Assembly (NCBI GenBank): GCA_021157525.1 | Contig: JAGGWK010000007.1 | Span: forward strand, 1-63,493 | Source of the DNA: Candidatus Cloacimonadota bacterium | Lineage (GTDB): Bacteria > Cloacimonadota > Cloacimonadia > Cloacimonadales > TCS61 | Direction: 5' to 3' | DNA length: 63,493 bases | In this document: in pieces, positions 23,553 through 33,407 of the stretch | Position numbering within the stretch: position 1 is the first letter of the stretch | How the letters are laid out: each line of letters starts with the position of its first letter | Translations under genes and position numbers: made by a program | Notes under the pieces: model-generated | Databases searched by the model: none | What the model was told of the DNA's origin: nothing | The model's input: only the letters and a program-made list of their open reading frames with translations

Positions 23553-26500
23553 ATGAAGATTCGAACCATGCAGATTCTGCTGGTTCTTACCGGTCTCTTT
23601 CTGGGGGCCGGTGGAGAACTGTATGCCAGGAAAATTCCCCTCATCCGGTTTGCTACCGAAGCAAAAACGCCAAAAATCAGCCCACTTCAACAGTACTTTT
23701 CCAGGCCCGCTGACCGACGCAACATAAACCGCGGTAACAAACTCCTCATACTGCTGGTTGAATTTCAACAGGAGATCACAGACGATCCCCTTACCACCGG
23801 AGACGGCACCTTTGTGCAGGATGCAGCAGACTTCCCCGGAATGCCTTATCCCGACGAGCTGAGCCTGGCCAAACCGCCTCACAATCAAGCTTTTTTCGCC
23901 CTTCATGCCGAAGCACTGAAATACTATTATTACGGAGCCAGCTCAGGCAGCCTCAATCTCGTTACAAACATCTATCCACAACCCGCAGCCGGAGAAGACT
24001 TCGCAGCCTATCAACTACCCCAAACCATGAGCTACTACCATCCAGCAGGTGCCACAAATGCAGAAAAAGTAGCCCGCTTTGAAGAATATTTCCACGATGT
24101 CTTTACCGAAGCCGATCAAGATTCCACCATCAATTTTGCTTACTATGACCATTTCATGATTATCCACGCTGGATCCGACTGGCAGCACGACGTAAACGGC
24201 GACACTCCCTCAGACATCCCCTCATTTTTCATCCAGATGGGCTCTGGCAAAGAAATTTATGTGGATGACGGCGTGATGATAGACCATGCCTGCAACATCC
24301 CGGAAATGATCACCCAGGATATCACATCAGATGTGGTAAATGGAAAACAGACTTACTTCAACTTTGGTCTTATCAATGCCGTAATGGCCCATGAATTCGG
24401 CCACTCGTTGGGATTTGTGGATCTGTACAACACCTCCAATTTCAACCCCGGTGTAGGCTATTTTGAAATCATGGATAATGGCGGATCCGGTGCGATCCCT
24501 ATTTCCGGAACCGATGCAAATTACATCCTGGAAGGTGGCCTGCCGGTTTATCCCGGTGCGTGGCACCGCATAAAAGTATGGGGAGATGCCTTTGCCGCCC
24601 GAGGTATCCTGCAAACCATAGACGATGTTCCCCTGGATGAAGAGATAACCATGCTTCCTGCGGAATCGATGATCTACCCCACCCAATCAACCACCGATCC
24701 CATGTTTATCAAAATTCCCCTCAGCGACAAAGAATACATCCTGCTGGAAAATCGCCAGGTTGATCCCGATGGTGATGGCGGCGCTTATGCCGAAGTCTCC
24801 GATGGCGGCTGGGTGATTCTCTACCCCAGCTCTACAGATCCCTTTGATCACTATCCCAATTACGAATACGACTACTTCTTACCCGGGTGGTCTGACCCTA
24901 TGGGCAATGTGCATGGCGGCGGCATCCTGGCCTGGCATATCAACGATAAGCGCATATATGATGACGGCTACATCAATGCCGACGGAGAATTTGTGAGCAA
25001 CCATGACGCAAATGCGGTAAATGCCTACTACAACTATCGCGGCGTCCGCATCATCGAGGCCGACAACATCGCAGACATCGGCAATCCCAGCTCACTGTAC
25101 TGGAACGGCACCCCCTACGAACCCTTCTTCCGCTATCAACCGGTACTAAACACCCATGGCTACATCACCGGCTGGGATGACCAGACCATTCAGCAACCTA
25201 ACGGTAACCAGACCTTCATCGGCACGTACCACAACACCGAGCTAAGCAGCTCCTCCCATCCTGCACTGAAAACCGATACCGGCCAATCCTCTTTCTTCCG
25301 CATCTACGATATCAGCAGCTTTCCCATCACTCTCGGCGAATCCCGCACCATGACGCTGAAAATCGGCACATCACTCTTTGAAAGCACCCGATCGCTGGGA
25401 AGCTTTGTCGGCGCTATAAAAGTGAGTGATATCGGCACCGCTATGGGCTTCCCTGCCATCGTACTCAGCGCCCACCGCACCTTGCACTTCTTCTTTGATA
25501 TCGCCGGCCAATGGGGTGATCATTTCAACCTGAGCCTTCCCTTCGAAGCAAAGCCCTATCACGACATCATTGCCGTGGATGAAGACCAAAATGGAGAATC
25601 GGAATTCCTCATCTCTTCGGGAACCCGGCTCTACAGCGCCACAACCACCGACATAACCCAGCGCACCTACCCCGATTCCATCATCGATACACCTCTCTGG
25701 CTTCCGCAGTTCCAGCGCCTGGTAGTGGCCACCTCCTCCATGATCTACAGCCAAGACGACAGCCTGGCCATTCCCGATGCGCAGCTGCTGTTCAATGGCA
25801 CTCACATCATCGCCGTCAGTCAGGATGCAGTCTACACTATCCAGCCACAGGATTTTTCCCTCGTCTCCACCACACCGCTACCCTTCACCGTTTCCCACTA
25901 CGCGCCCCGTTATTATCAGGATGCAAACCCCCAATACTCAGCCCTCTTTGTTCAGGATGACGCAGGCAAAGTGCACCGCATCCAGGATGACCGGATAACT
26001 ACTATTTTCGATCCCCGGGCTTATACCGCGATGCTGCCCACCCAGATGGCCATTGGCACTCTGTTTGATGACGGCCAACCCTACATTGTGTTGGGATGCG
26101 AAGATCGGGTGATTGCCATTACCACCAGCGGAACCCTGGCTTCGGGTTTCCCCGCCCTCATAGAGAATAAAACCAGCACCCCCTGCGGATTTCCCCGCAT
26201 CGTCCGCTTTGATGGCGAGCCAACGATCTTTGTCCCGGAAATCGATGGTGGCTACATCGCCGTAGATGCCTCTGGTCACATGAACGATGCCCTCTCCTTT
26301 TCCTGGCAAAATACCGGTGTAAGCGATCGCATGCTGTGGGATGGCGAGACGTTGCACTATTTCTTCATCCGTTCTTCAGAAGCACTTTTTGCAGCCACCT
26401 CATCCAGTTTCACAGCACCGCCACTGATCTGGGGTGGAAAGAATTTCCAGCAGCGCACTGCCTACGGCGAGATCGTGCCTCCTCAATCCCAAAGTTCTTT

Positions 26501-26753
26501 CAGTGCCTATGCTTTCCCCAATCCTGCATCTTCTGCAGAAACCCGCATCCACATAGAAGGAGCTCAGGGAATGATTTCCGTAAAAATATTTGACATCGCG
26601 GGCAACCGCATATTTTCGAAACAGATTTCCTGTGAGCCCCATACAGCGCAGGATATCCGCTGGGATATCTCCGCCGTGGCTTCCGGAGTTTATTATGCGG
26701 TAATACGGGGAATGGGTAAAACGGAAACCGTGCCCATTGCCATTGAAAAATAA
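23553..26753 (+). CDS. M6-family (immune inhibitor A-like) metalloprotease with C-terminal sorting-type domain (start re-assigned)
   Basis: VMAHEFGHSLGFVDLYNTSNFNPGVGYFEIMDNG; C-term AYAFPNPASSAETRIHIEGAQGMISVKIFDIAGNRI...ASGVYYAVIRG. Confidence 0.85.
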   Translation: MKIRTMQILLVLTGLFLGAGGELYARKIPLIRFATEAKTPKISPLQQYFSRPADRRNINRGNKLLILLVEFQQEITDDPLTTGDGTFVQDAADFPGMPYPDELSLAKPPHNQAFFALHAEALKYYYYGASSGSLNLVTNIYPQPAAGEDFAAYQLPQTMSYYHPAGATNAEKVARFEEYFHDVFTEADQDSTINFAYYDHFMIIHAGSDWQHDVNGDTPSDIPSFFIQMGSGKEIYVDDGVMIDHACNIPEMITQDITSDVVNGKQTYFNFGLINAVMAHEFGHSLGFVDLYNTSNFNPGVGYFEIMDNGGSGAIPISGTDANYILEGGLPVYPGAWHRIKVWGDAFAARGILQTIDDVPLDEEITMLPAESMIYPTQSTTDPMFIKIPLSDKEYILLENRQVDPDGDGGAYAEVSDGGWVILYPSSTDPFDHYPNYEYDYFLPGWSDPMGNVHGGGILAWHINDKRIYDDGYINADGEFVSNHDANAVNAYYNYRGVRIIEADNIADIGNPSSLYWNGTPYEPFFRYQPVLNTHGYITGWDDQTIQQPNGNQTFIGTYHNTELSSSSHPALKTDTGQSSFFRIYDISSFPITLGESRTMTLKIGTSLFESTRSLGSFVGAIKVSDIGTAMGFPAIVLSAHRTLHFFFDIAGQWGDHFNLSLPFEAKPYHDIIAVDEDQNGESEFLISSGTRLYSATTTDITQRTYPDSIIDTPLWLPQFQRLVVATSSMIYSQDDSLAIPDAQLLFNGTHIIAVSQDAVYTIQPQDFSLVSTTPLPFTVSHYAPRYYQDANPQYSALFVQDDAGKVHRIQDDRITTIFDPRAYTAMLPTQMAIGTLFDDGQPYIVLGCEDRVIAITTSGTLASGFPALIENKTSTPCGFPRIVRFDGEPTIFVPEIDGGYIAVDASGHMNDALSFSWQNTGVSDRMLWDGETLHYFFIRSSEALFAATSSSFTAPPLIWGGKNFQQRTAYGEIVPPQSQSSFSAYAFPNPASSAETRIHIEGAQGMISVKIFDIAGNRIFSKQISCEPHTAQDIRWDISAVASGVYYAVIRGMGKTETVPIAIEK

Positions 26754-26763
26754 GGAGTTACAA

Positions 26764-27684
26764 ATGAAAAAAGCAATGATCACTCTCATCCTGTTGAGTC
26801 TCCTTCTCGGACTGGTTGCAGAGGAAATCAAAAACGATATTATCACTGTGAATTACCAGGAAAAGTCTGCATCCAGAGCAATGCTGATGTCTTCCCTTTT
26901 TCCCGGCGCTGGCCAGTTGTATGCCAATCCACGCAGCATCACCTCTTACATCTTCCCGGTATTAGAAATTGGCCTCTGGGTAGGATATTTTACCTACTTC
27001 AAGAGGGGAGAAGATAAGGAAGATGATTATGAACACTGGGCAAACAGAGAGAACATTAATCCTAACCCCGACGAAGATCCCATTTACCGCTACGATCGTA
27101 CCCGTTATAATAATTGCGTAGATGATTTTTTGGATGCCGTAAATTTCAACGCTCAAGTACTCAACAACGGCTACGAAAACCATTTCCGCCTGGATGAGAA
27201 AAATTCACAGCATTTTTACGAAGATATCGCCAAATACGATAAATATGTGCTGGGCTGGCTGGACTGGTATGATATCTACATGTCTGACAGTAGCGGTAAC
27301 TTCCTGCACTTCAATCTTGCCGACCCTACTTGGAAATTTGACCAGAATTCTCTGGGACAAAACGTCTGGAAGGGAAACTATGTGCAAAATCCCGATTCAC
27401 CTTACTATGATGCAGACCTCTACCCCGATGGCACTGGCTGGTACAGCGGAATGCGGGCCGAATACATCGACATGCGTGCCGACGCCGAAGCAGAGTACGA
27501 CAAAGCCCGTCTCTTTTCCTACGGTGTAATATTCAACCATATCTTTGCAGCCGTCGATGCTGTTCGTCTGGTAAAAAAACACAATCTTGGCGCAGTTTCC
27601 CAAAATCCTGTGTCTGTGAAATTGCTTCCCCTGGTTACTAATGACCGATTTACCCCTACATTGCAATTGCGGGTTGCCTTCTGA
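26764..27684 (+). CDS. Small membrane protein, paralog 1 of 3 (DUF5683-like, tentative)
   Basis: Signal peptide then SASRAMLMSSLFPGAGQLYANPRSITSYIFPVLEIGLWVGYF. Confidence 0.6.
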   Translation: MKKAMITLILLSLLLGLVAEEIKNDIITVNYQEKSASRAMLMSSLFPGAGQLYANPRSITSYIFPVLEIGLWVGYFTYFKRGEDKEDDYEHWANRENINPNPDEDPIYRYDRTRYNNCVDDFLDAVNFNAQVLNNGYENHFRLDEKNSQHFYEDIAKYDKYVLGWLDWYDIYMSDSSGNFLHFNLADPTWKFDQNSLGQNVWKGNYVQNPDSPYYDADLYPDGTGWYSGMRAEYIDMRADAEAEYDKARLFSYGVIFNHIFAAVDAVRLVKKHNLGAVSQNPVSVKLLPLVTNDRFTPTLQLRVAF

Positions 27685-28346
27685 TGAAACGCACTATCAT
27701 CACACTTCTCATTGTGCTCATGGCCATCTCAGCCTTTGCCGCGCAGCGGTCTGCAAAAAAGGCGATGCTCTTTTCTGCTCTGCTTCCCGGAGCCGGCGAA
27801 ATATATGTGCAAGACTACACCAAAGGCAGTATCTTCCTCTCGGTTGAAGCCGCCATTATTTTCAGCTATTTCCGGCTGCAACTGGAACGTACCTGGGCCA
27901 TAGACAGCTACAAGGAATTTGCCTTTGTAAAGGCCGATGTAGCCAAAGACAACGAAGACTGGTACTATCAGCTTATCCAGGACTGGGAGAGCAGCGAACG
28001 CTACAATCAGTCTATCTATCGGGATGCACGGAACTATTACCTCATCTACAAAAACGATCCTCAGGGATATCAGGACTATCTGGAAAAATATCTCATCCCT
28101 GAAGAAAATCAATGGGATTGGGAAACCAATACCAATTGGCAAAAGTTCCGTTCCATGCGCCATGATAAGCAAAACTTTGAAATCTATCAAAACTTCGCCA
28201 TCGCTGCAATGATACTGAACCGGCTGGTGAGTGTGGTAGATGTGACAACCAATATGAAACACCACAAACGACTGCTGAGCGGACTCTCCGTAGAGCCCGA
28301 CTTTGCCAAAAACGGAGTGCAGATACGTTATGAATACCGCTTTTAA
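27684..28346 (+). CDS. Small membrane protein, paralog 2 of 3 (DUF5683-like, tentative)
   Basis: RSAKKAMLFSALLPGAGEIYVQDYTKGSIFLSVEAAIIFSYF; overlaps previous stop. Confidence 0.6.
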   Translation: MKRTIITLLIVLMAISAFAAQRSAKKAMLFSALLPGAGEIYVQDYTKGSIFLSVEAAIIFSYFRLQLERTWAIDSYKEFAFVKADVAKDNEDWYYQLIQDWESSERYNQSIYRDARNYYLIYKNDPQGYQDYLEKYLIPEENQWDWETNTNWQKFRSMRHDKQNFEIYQNFAIAAMILNRLVSVVDVTTNMKHHKRLLSGLSVEPDFAKNGVQIRYEYRF

Positions 28347-29004
28347 AACTACCATCATCTGCTGTGTGCTATTGCTGACAGCAGTATCGGCCACGGCGCA
28401 GGAAATCCCGGTACGTTCGGCTATGCTTCGCTCGGTATTGGTTCCCGGACTGGGAGCTGTGCAGGGTGGGCATCAGTCGGGATACGCCTTTATGCTCTCG
28501 GAAGCTATCTTCTGGGGCGCATACCTTTATAACAACAACGAGGCAGACCTCAAAGAAACCGCATCCATCAATCAGGCGCTGCGCTATGCAGACATTGATG
28601 CAGATGGCTCCTATGACCACCAGTTTTACTACGATCTCGCCCGCTACATCAGCTCGGGATACGAACCGGGAGGTTACAACGCCATGGTGGTAGAAACCGC
28701 TACCGCCCGCTATCCCGATGATCCTGATGCGCGCCAGGCTTACATAGATGCAAACATCTATGACGAAGATCACTACTGGAGCTGGGAAAGCAAAGATGCC
28801 AAATACGATTACCGCATCCTTCGCAAACGCATCACCCAATATGACGACAAAGCAAAACTCTTCACCGGTGCCATCATTGCAAACCACATTATCAGCATGA
28901 TTCACACCGCTGTGGTAACCCGAAATGGCTCATCCCGACTAAGTATGGACGTCCAGTTTAATCGGGATATGCAGCCAATGCTGGCCTGCACCTATCGATT
29001 TTAG
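28330..29004 (+). CDS. Small membrane protein, paralog 3 of 3 (DUF5683-like, tentative; start re-assigned)
   Basis: PVRSAMLRSVLVPGLGAVQGGHQSGYAFMLSEAIFWGAYLYNNNEADLKE. Confidence 0.6.
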   Translation: MNTAFKTTIICCVLLLTAVSATAQEIPVRSAMLRSVLVPGLGAVQGGHQSGYAFMLSEAIFWGAYLYNNNEADLKETASINQALRYADIDADGSYDHQFYYDLARYISSGYEPGGYNAMVVETATARYPDDPDARQAYIDANIYDEDHYWSWESKDAKYDYRILRKRITQYDDKAKLFTGAIIANHIISMIHTAVVTRNGSSRLSMDVQFNRDMQPMLACTYRF

Positions 29005-29035
29005 TAAAAAAACAGAGATAAATTCAGGAGATTTA

Positions 29036-30559
29036 ATGACAGTTATTTTAACGGGACACACCCTCACTTTGGAGCAGCTCTACGAGGTTGCTGAAAACCA
29101 TGCAAAAGTGGCTCTGCACCCGGACTCGGTGAAAAACGTAGAGAAATGCCGCGCCTATGTAGAAAAGATAGTAGCTGAAAACCGCGTCGTTTATGGTCTT
29201 ACAACGGGCTTTGGCAAGTTTGCCACCATCCGCATACCCACGGAGCAGATTGAAGAGCTTCAAACCAATCTCATCATGAGCCACGCTACTGCTGTAGGGG
29301 CCTATCTCTCAGAAGCAGAAACCCGGGCAATCATGCTGTTACGTATCAATGTGCTGGCAAATGGCCACTCAGGCATTCGGCTACAAACCCTGCAAACCCT
29401 CATTGACATGCTCAATGCCGGCATCCATCCCTGCATCCCGGAAAAAGGATCGGTAGGTGCCAGCGGCGATTTGGCCCCCTTGTCTCACCTGGCACTGGTA
29501 CTGCTGGGCAAAGGCAGAGCCGTGTATAATGGCGAAGAGATGACGGGCGGCGAAGCTATGCAACTGGCCGGCCTTACCCCGGTTACCCTCAAGGCAAAAG
29601 AGGGGCTCGCTCTGAACAACGGCACCCAGGTAATGACTGGTATCACCGCCCTGGCACTGCTCAAAGCCGAGCACCTGTGCCGGGTGGCAGATGTATGCGC
29701 CGCCATGAGTATCGACGCACTTCTGGGCACAACAGACGCTTTTGATCCATTGATTCACAAACTACGTCCCTTCGGCGGCCAACAGGATTCTGCAAAAAAC
29801 ATCACAGCCCTCCTTGATGGCAGCGAACTGCGGGAATCTCACCGCAATTGCGGCAATGTACAGGATGCCTACAGCTTGCGCTGCACACCCCAGGTTCACG
29901 GCGCTGTGCGGGAAGCCTTGCGCTATGTTCGATCGGTATTGGACGTGGAGATAAATGCTACTACAGACAATCCGCTGATTTTCCCCGATGAAGACAGAGT
30001 GATTTCCGGCGGAAACTTTCATGGTGAGCCGGTTGCTTTTGCCGCTGATACGTTGGGCTTTACCATTGCCGAATTGGCAAATATCTCCGAACGCCGGATG
30101 GAACAGATGCTCAATCCCGCCCTCAATCGCGGGCTCAACGCCTTCCTGGCACCCCGTCCCGGCCTGGATTCCGGCTTCATGATCGCTCAGCTCACCGCTG
30201 CATCATTGATCTCGGAAAACAAAGTGATGGCACATCCCGCTTCGGTAGATTCCATCCCCACATCGGCCAATCAGGAAGACCATGTGAGCATGGGAACCAT
30301 TGGTGCAGTGAAGGCCCGCAACATGATAGACAACGTCTGCTTCGTGCTGGGCATCGAGCTTATGATAGCCACTCAAGCCATTGATGGCCGTAGCTACACC
30401 AGTTCGAAAGCGTTGGAATCTCTGCGTCATCAGGTACGTAAAAACGTTCCTTTCCTGGAAAAGGACCGCATCATCATGGGCGACATCAACAGTATGAAAG
30501 CCCTGATCGAAAGCGCTACCATCCCGCAGGTGATACAAGAATTCGTCACCTTGAGCTAA
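29036..30559 (+). CDS. hutH: Histidine ammonia-lyase
   Basis: MIO triad GSVGASGDLAPLSHLAL; VYGLTTGFGKFA; substrate SH motif LIMSHATAVG; NFHGEPVAFAADTLG. Confidence 0.93.
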   Translation: MTVILTGHTLTLEQLYEVAENHAKVALHPDSVKNVEKCRAYVEKIVAENRVVYGLTTGFGKFATIRIPTEQIEELQTNLIMSHATAVGAYLSEAETRAIMLLRINVLANGHSGIRLQTLQTLIDMLNAGIHPCIPEKGSVGASGDLAPLSHLALVLLGKGRAVYNGEEMTGGEAMQLAGLTPVTLKAKEGLALNNGTQVMTGITALALLKAEHLCRVADVCAAMSIDALLGTTDAFDPLIHKLRPFGGQQDSAKNITALLDGSELRESHRNCGNVQDAYSLRCTPQVHGAVREALRYVRSVLDVEINATTDNPLIFPDEDRVISGGNFHGEPVAFAADTLGFTIAELANISERRMEQMLNPALNRGLNAFLAPRPGLDSGFMIAQLTAASLISENKVMAHPASVDSIPTSANQEDHVSMGTIGAVKARNMIDNVCFVLGIELMIATQAIDGRSYTSSKALESLRHQVRKNVPFLEKDRIIMGDINSMKALIESATIPQVIQEFVTLS

Positions 30560-32769
30560 TGAAACATTCATCACGCATCTTTGTGGTTATGGCCATTCTC
30601 CTCTTCGCAGGAGGATGTGCCTACTATAACACCTTTTTCAATGCTGAAAAATACTTTGCCAACGCCAATAAAATGCCTCTGCTGGACAATGGACGTCCCA
30701 ACCCAAATGCGGTTCGGGACTACAACAAAGCCATCAAGAAGTGCGGCATAATCCTCACGGAATACAAAGACACTAAATACGCCGATGATGCCCTGTTTCT
30801 TCTGGCAAAGTGCTTTTATTTCACCGGGACCAACTACACTCTGGCCATGGAAAAATTCGATGACCTGATCCGCTTCTATCCGGAAAGTGAATTTGTGCCC
30901 GAAGCAATGCTCTACAAAGCCCGGTGCAAACAGGGGTTTAACAAACATGAAGAAGCATACCGGATGTTGCGGGATTTCATCGCAGATGACACCTACAGCG
31001 ACTATCATCCTCAGGCTCTTAACCTGCTGGCTCACTATTACTTGGATGAAGAAAACTTTGTACAAGCTGCTTACTATTTCGATAAAATAATCAATGACTA
31101 TCCCGAATCTAAGGAATATGAAGATGCCTATTTTCTGCGGGGGAAAGCCCTGCATATTTATGGATTGTACAGGGATTCCAACGAGGTGTTTTTCCAGCTT
31201 CTTAATTCACGAATTTCAAAAAAGACCAAGTTGGATGCCCGATACTACATTGCCTACAACTACCTGGAGTTGGGCGAATATGCCAAAGCCGAGAAATATA
31301 TTCAACGCCTTTTGAAACAGGAATACCGTACTCATCTCTTCTCTAAAATCGAGTTGCTTCTGGCTCGCTCCTACAGAGGGATGGGAAAGATCACCGAGGC
31401 TGAAGAGCTTTTTGAAAGTGTGATAAACAATAATCGCCGCCGCCTTATCGCATCGGAAGCCGCCTTTTATCTTTCCGAAATGTACTTCGATGTGCATGAC
31501 TATAAGAAAGCTATAGAAAACTACAAACGGGTAAAACAGGAGAACAAAAAATCTCCCTTCATAGCCCGATCCCTTACCAAAAGTGCCGTCGCCAGCCAGA
31601 TTATCCAATACTACAATCCTGACAATACAATGGATGTCCAGGATCTCGTGCAGGAACAATTCAAGCTGGCCGAGTACTATATCGAAATCCTCGATACCCC
31701 GGATTCTGCTCTGGTGGTGTACCAAAAAATCTACACCCAGCGACAACAACTGGCATCCCGTATAGACAGCCTCTCTTCACGACTGGTACTGTTGCAGGAT
31801 AGTCTTGCCAGCATCACCCCGGCCGTCGATAGCTCCCGGACCGTCACTGTGGCGGATTCTACCGTTTCCAGCGTACCGGATTCCAGCACCATTGCCAAAG
31901 CAGTAACGGCGGACGATTCTATCATCGCCAGAGCAGACACTCTTGCTCTGGCGGACAGCACGCTGGCTGAAAACACCCCAGCCGCACCAGACAGCGCGGC
32001 AATCGCCATGCAAAATAAGCGGGAAGCCCTTGCATCCAACATAACGGAAACCACAGCCTCTCTCACCAAAGCACAGCAGGACATTACGCTGTTCGACGAG
32101 GAATTTATCCCCTTCAGCAAAATGGTGAAAGTGTGGCTCTATGCAAACGTGTACCGTGATTCTGCTAAGGCGGACTCTATCTATAGAGAAATGTACCGCA
32201 CCATGCCGGACAACAAACACACCTTTGCGGCGGAGCGTTATTTGGCAGGCAAGGAAGTGGAATTGATCACCCGACAAACCTATCTGCAACGGGAAGAATA
32301 CAAAGATGCGATCGGCATGCTGGACACATCGGTGGATTCCACCATCGCCCGACTGCAGAATATTGCTACAAAGCCGGACCATCACTATTATCCTCTGGCG
32401 ATGTACAGCCTCGGACATCTCTATTATTTCGATAAACAGGACAGTACCACAGCGCGACCTTACCTCGACGAGCTTCTGGCTATCCCTACACTGGATAGTC
32501 AGTTACGCAGTGCTGCAAGTGCCTTTTACACCGGTAAGCATTTTGTCCGGTATCAGCGCTTGCCCGCATTGATCACCCTGGAAGAACAGCAGCGTGCGGC
32601 AGAAGCAGAAACCGAGCGTTTACGCAAGGAAGCCGAAGAGGCTGCCGCGGCCGAAGCACAAAAACAAGATCAGACTTCTGACCTGCCGGATGACCAGCAA
32701 AAAACCGATGATTCCAGTTCCCAAGCACCAGCTCAAACCGATATTCTGGAATCTGTCTCTGATCAGTAA
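30559..32769 (+). CDS. TPR lipoprotein (possible PorW/SprE- or YfiO-like)
   Basis: Lipobox LFAGGC; repeated TPR-like helices (YADDALFLLAKCFYFTG, FVQAAYYFDKIINDYPESKEYEDAYFLRG). Confidence 0.65.
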   Translation: MKHSSRIFVVMAILLFAGGCAYYNTFFNAEKYFANANKMPLLDNGRPNPNAVRDYNKAIKKCGIILTEYKDTKYADDALFLLAKCFYFTGTNYTLAMEKFDDLIRFYPESEFVPEAMLYKARCKQGFNKHEEAYRMLRDFIADDTYSDYHPQALNLLAHYYLDEENFVQAAYYFDKIINDYPESKEYEDAYFLRGKALHIYGLYRDSNEVFFQLLNSRISKKTKLDARYYIAYNYLELGEYAKAEKYIQRLLKQEYRTHLFSKIELLLARSYRGMGKITEAEELFESVINNNRRRLIASEAAFYLSEMYFDVHDYKKAIENYKRVKQENKKSPFIARSLTKSAVASQIIQYYNPDNTMDVQDLVQEQFKLAEYYIEILDTPDSALVVYQKIYTQRQQLASRIDSLSSRLVLLQDSLASITPAVDSSRTVTVADSTVSSVPDSSTIAKAVTADDSIIARADTLALADSTLAENTPAAPDSAAIAMQNKREALASNITETTASLTKAQQDITLFDEEFIPFSKMVKVWLYANVYRDSAKADSIYREMYRTMPDNKHTFAAERYLAGKEVELITRQTYLQREEYKDAIGMLDTSVDSTIARLQNIATKPDHHYYPLAMYSLGHLYYFDKQDSTTARPYLDELLAIPTLDSQLRSAASAFYTGKHFVRYQRLPALITLEEQQRAAEAETERLRKEAEEAAAAEAQKQDQTSDLPDDQQKTDDSSSQAPAQTDILESVSDQ

Positions 32770-33407
32770 TGTACGCTGACTTTACTTTTTTCAGCCGTCA
32801 ACATGTCGGATTAAAAGCCATATTCACCCTGTTGGCGATTTTCTTTTTCTCCGCCCTTCCGGTTTCTCAATCTCTGCTGTTCTGTGTATTTCTGGCCTTG
32901 TACTACAGTCTGGATGCACCTTTCTGGCGCATTTTTCCTCGGGTTCTACTGCGGCTGATTCCCTTTTTTATCTCGTATTTCCTCATGGGGATTCTCTTCT
33001 CCCTGGATTTTTATCAGCAGCTTCACACCGCCTTTCGCATCTGCGCCATCCTGTCACTTTCAGTGTATGCCATCGCTTCCACCCCACCTCAGCGTATTTT
33101 TCACGATGCCGGCCCACTGTTACGCTTCCCTCTTTTTCGGGATGCATGCATCTTTTTTGCGGCAACCGTCTCCTTTGTTCCGTTATTTCAGGATGCCTAC
33201 CGCTCCGTGCCGGCAGGTACTTCACTTCTGGCAAAATCCCTTCGGGCTGTGCAGCAGGTTTTTGAAACCCTGACCACTATAGAAAAAGAGGTTTATGGAC
33301 AACTGAATGTTCATCAAACTACGGATACCAGAGGGCTCATGCCCAACATGGCAATCGTCATCATGATCATTATTCAGACAGCACTGTATCTGATTTTGAG
33401 ATACTAA
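32769..33407 (+). CDS. Polytopic membrane protein, EcfT/CbiQ-like (tentative)
   Basis: Hydrophobic N-terminal two thirds, then short cytoplasmic helix SLRAVQQVFETLTTIEKEVYGQL. Confidence 0.45.
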   Translation: MYADFTFFSRQHVGLKAIFTLLAIFFFSALPVSQSLLFCVFLALYYSLDAPFWRIFPRVLLRLIPFFISYFLMGILFSLDFYQQLHTAFRICAILSLSVYAIASTPPQRIFHDAGPLLRFPLFRDACIFFAATVSFVPLFQDAYRSVPAGTSLLAKSLRAVQQVFETLTTIEKEVYGQLNVHQTTDTRGLMPNMAIVIMIIIQTALYLILRY

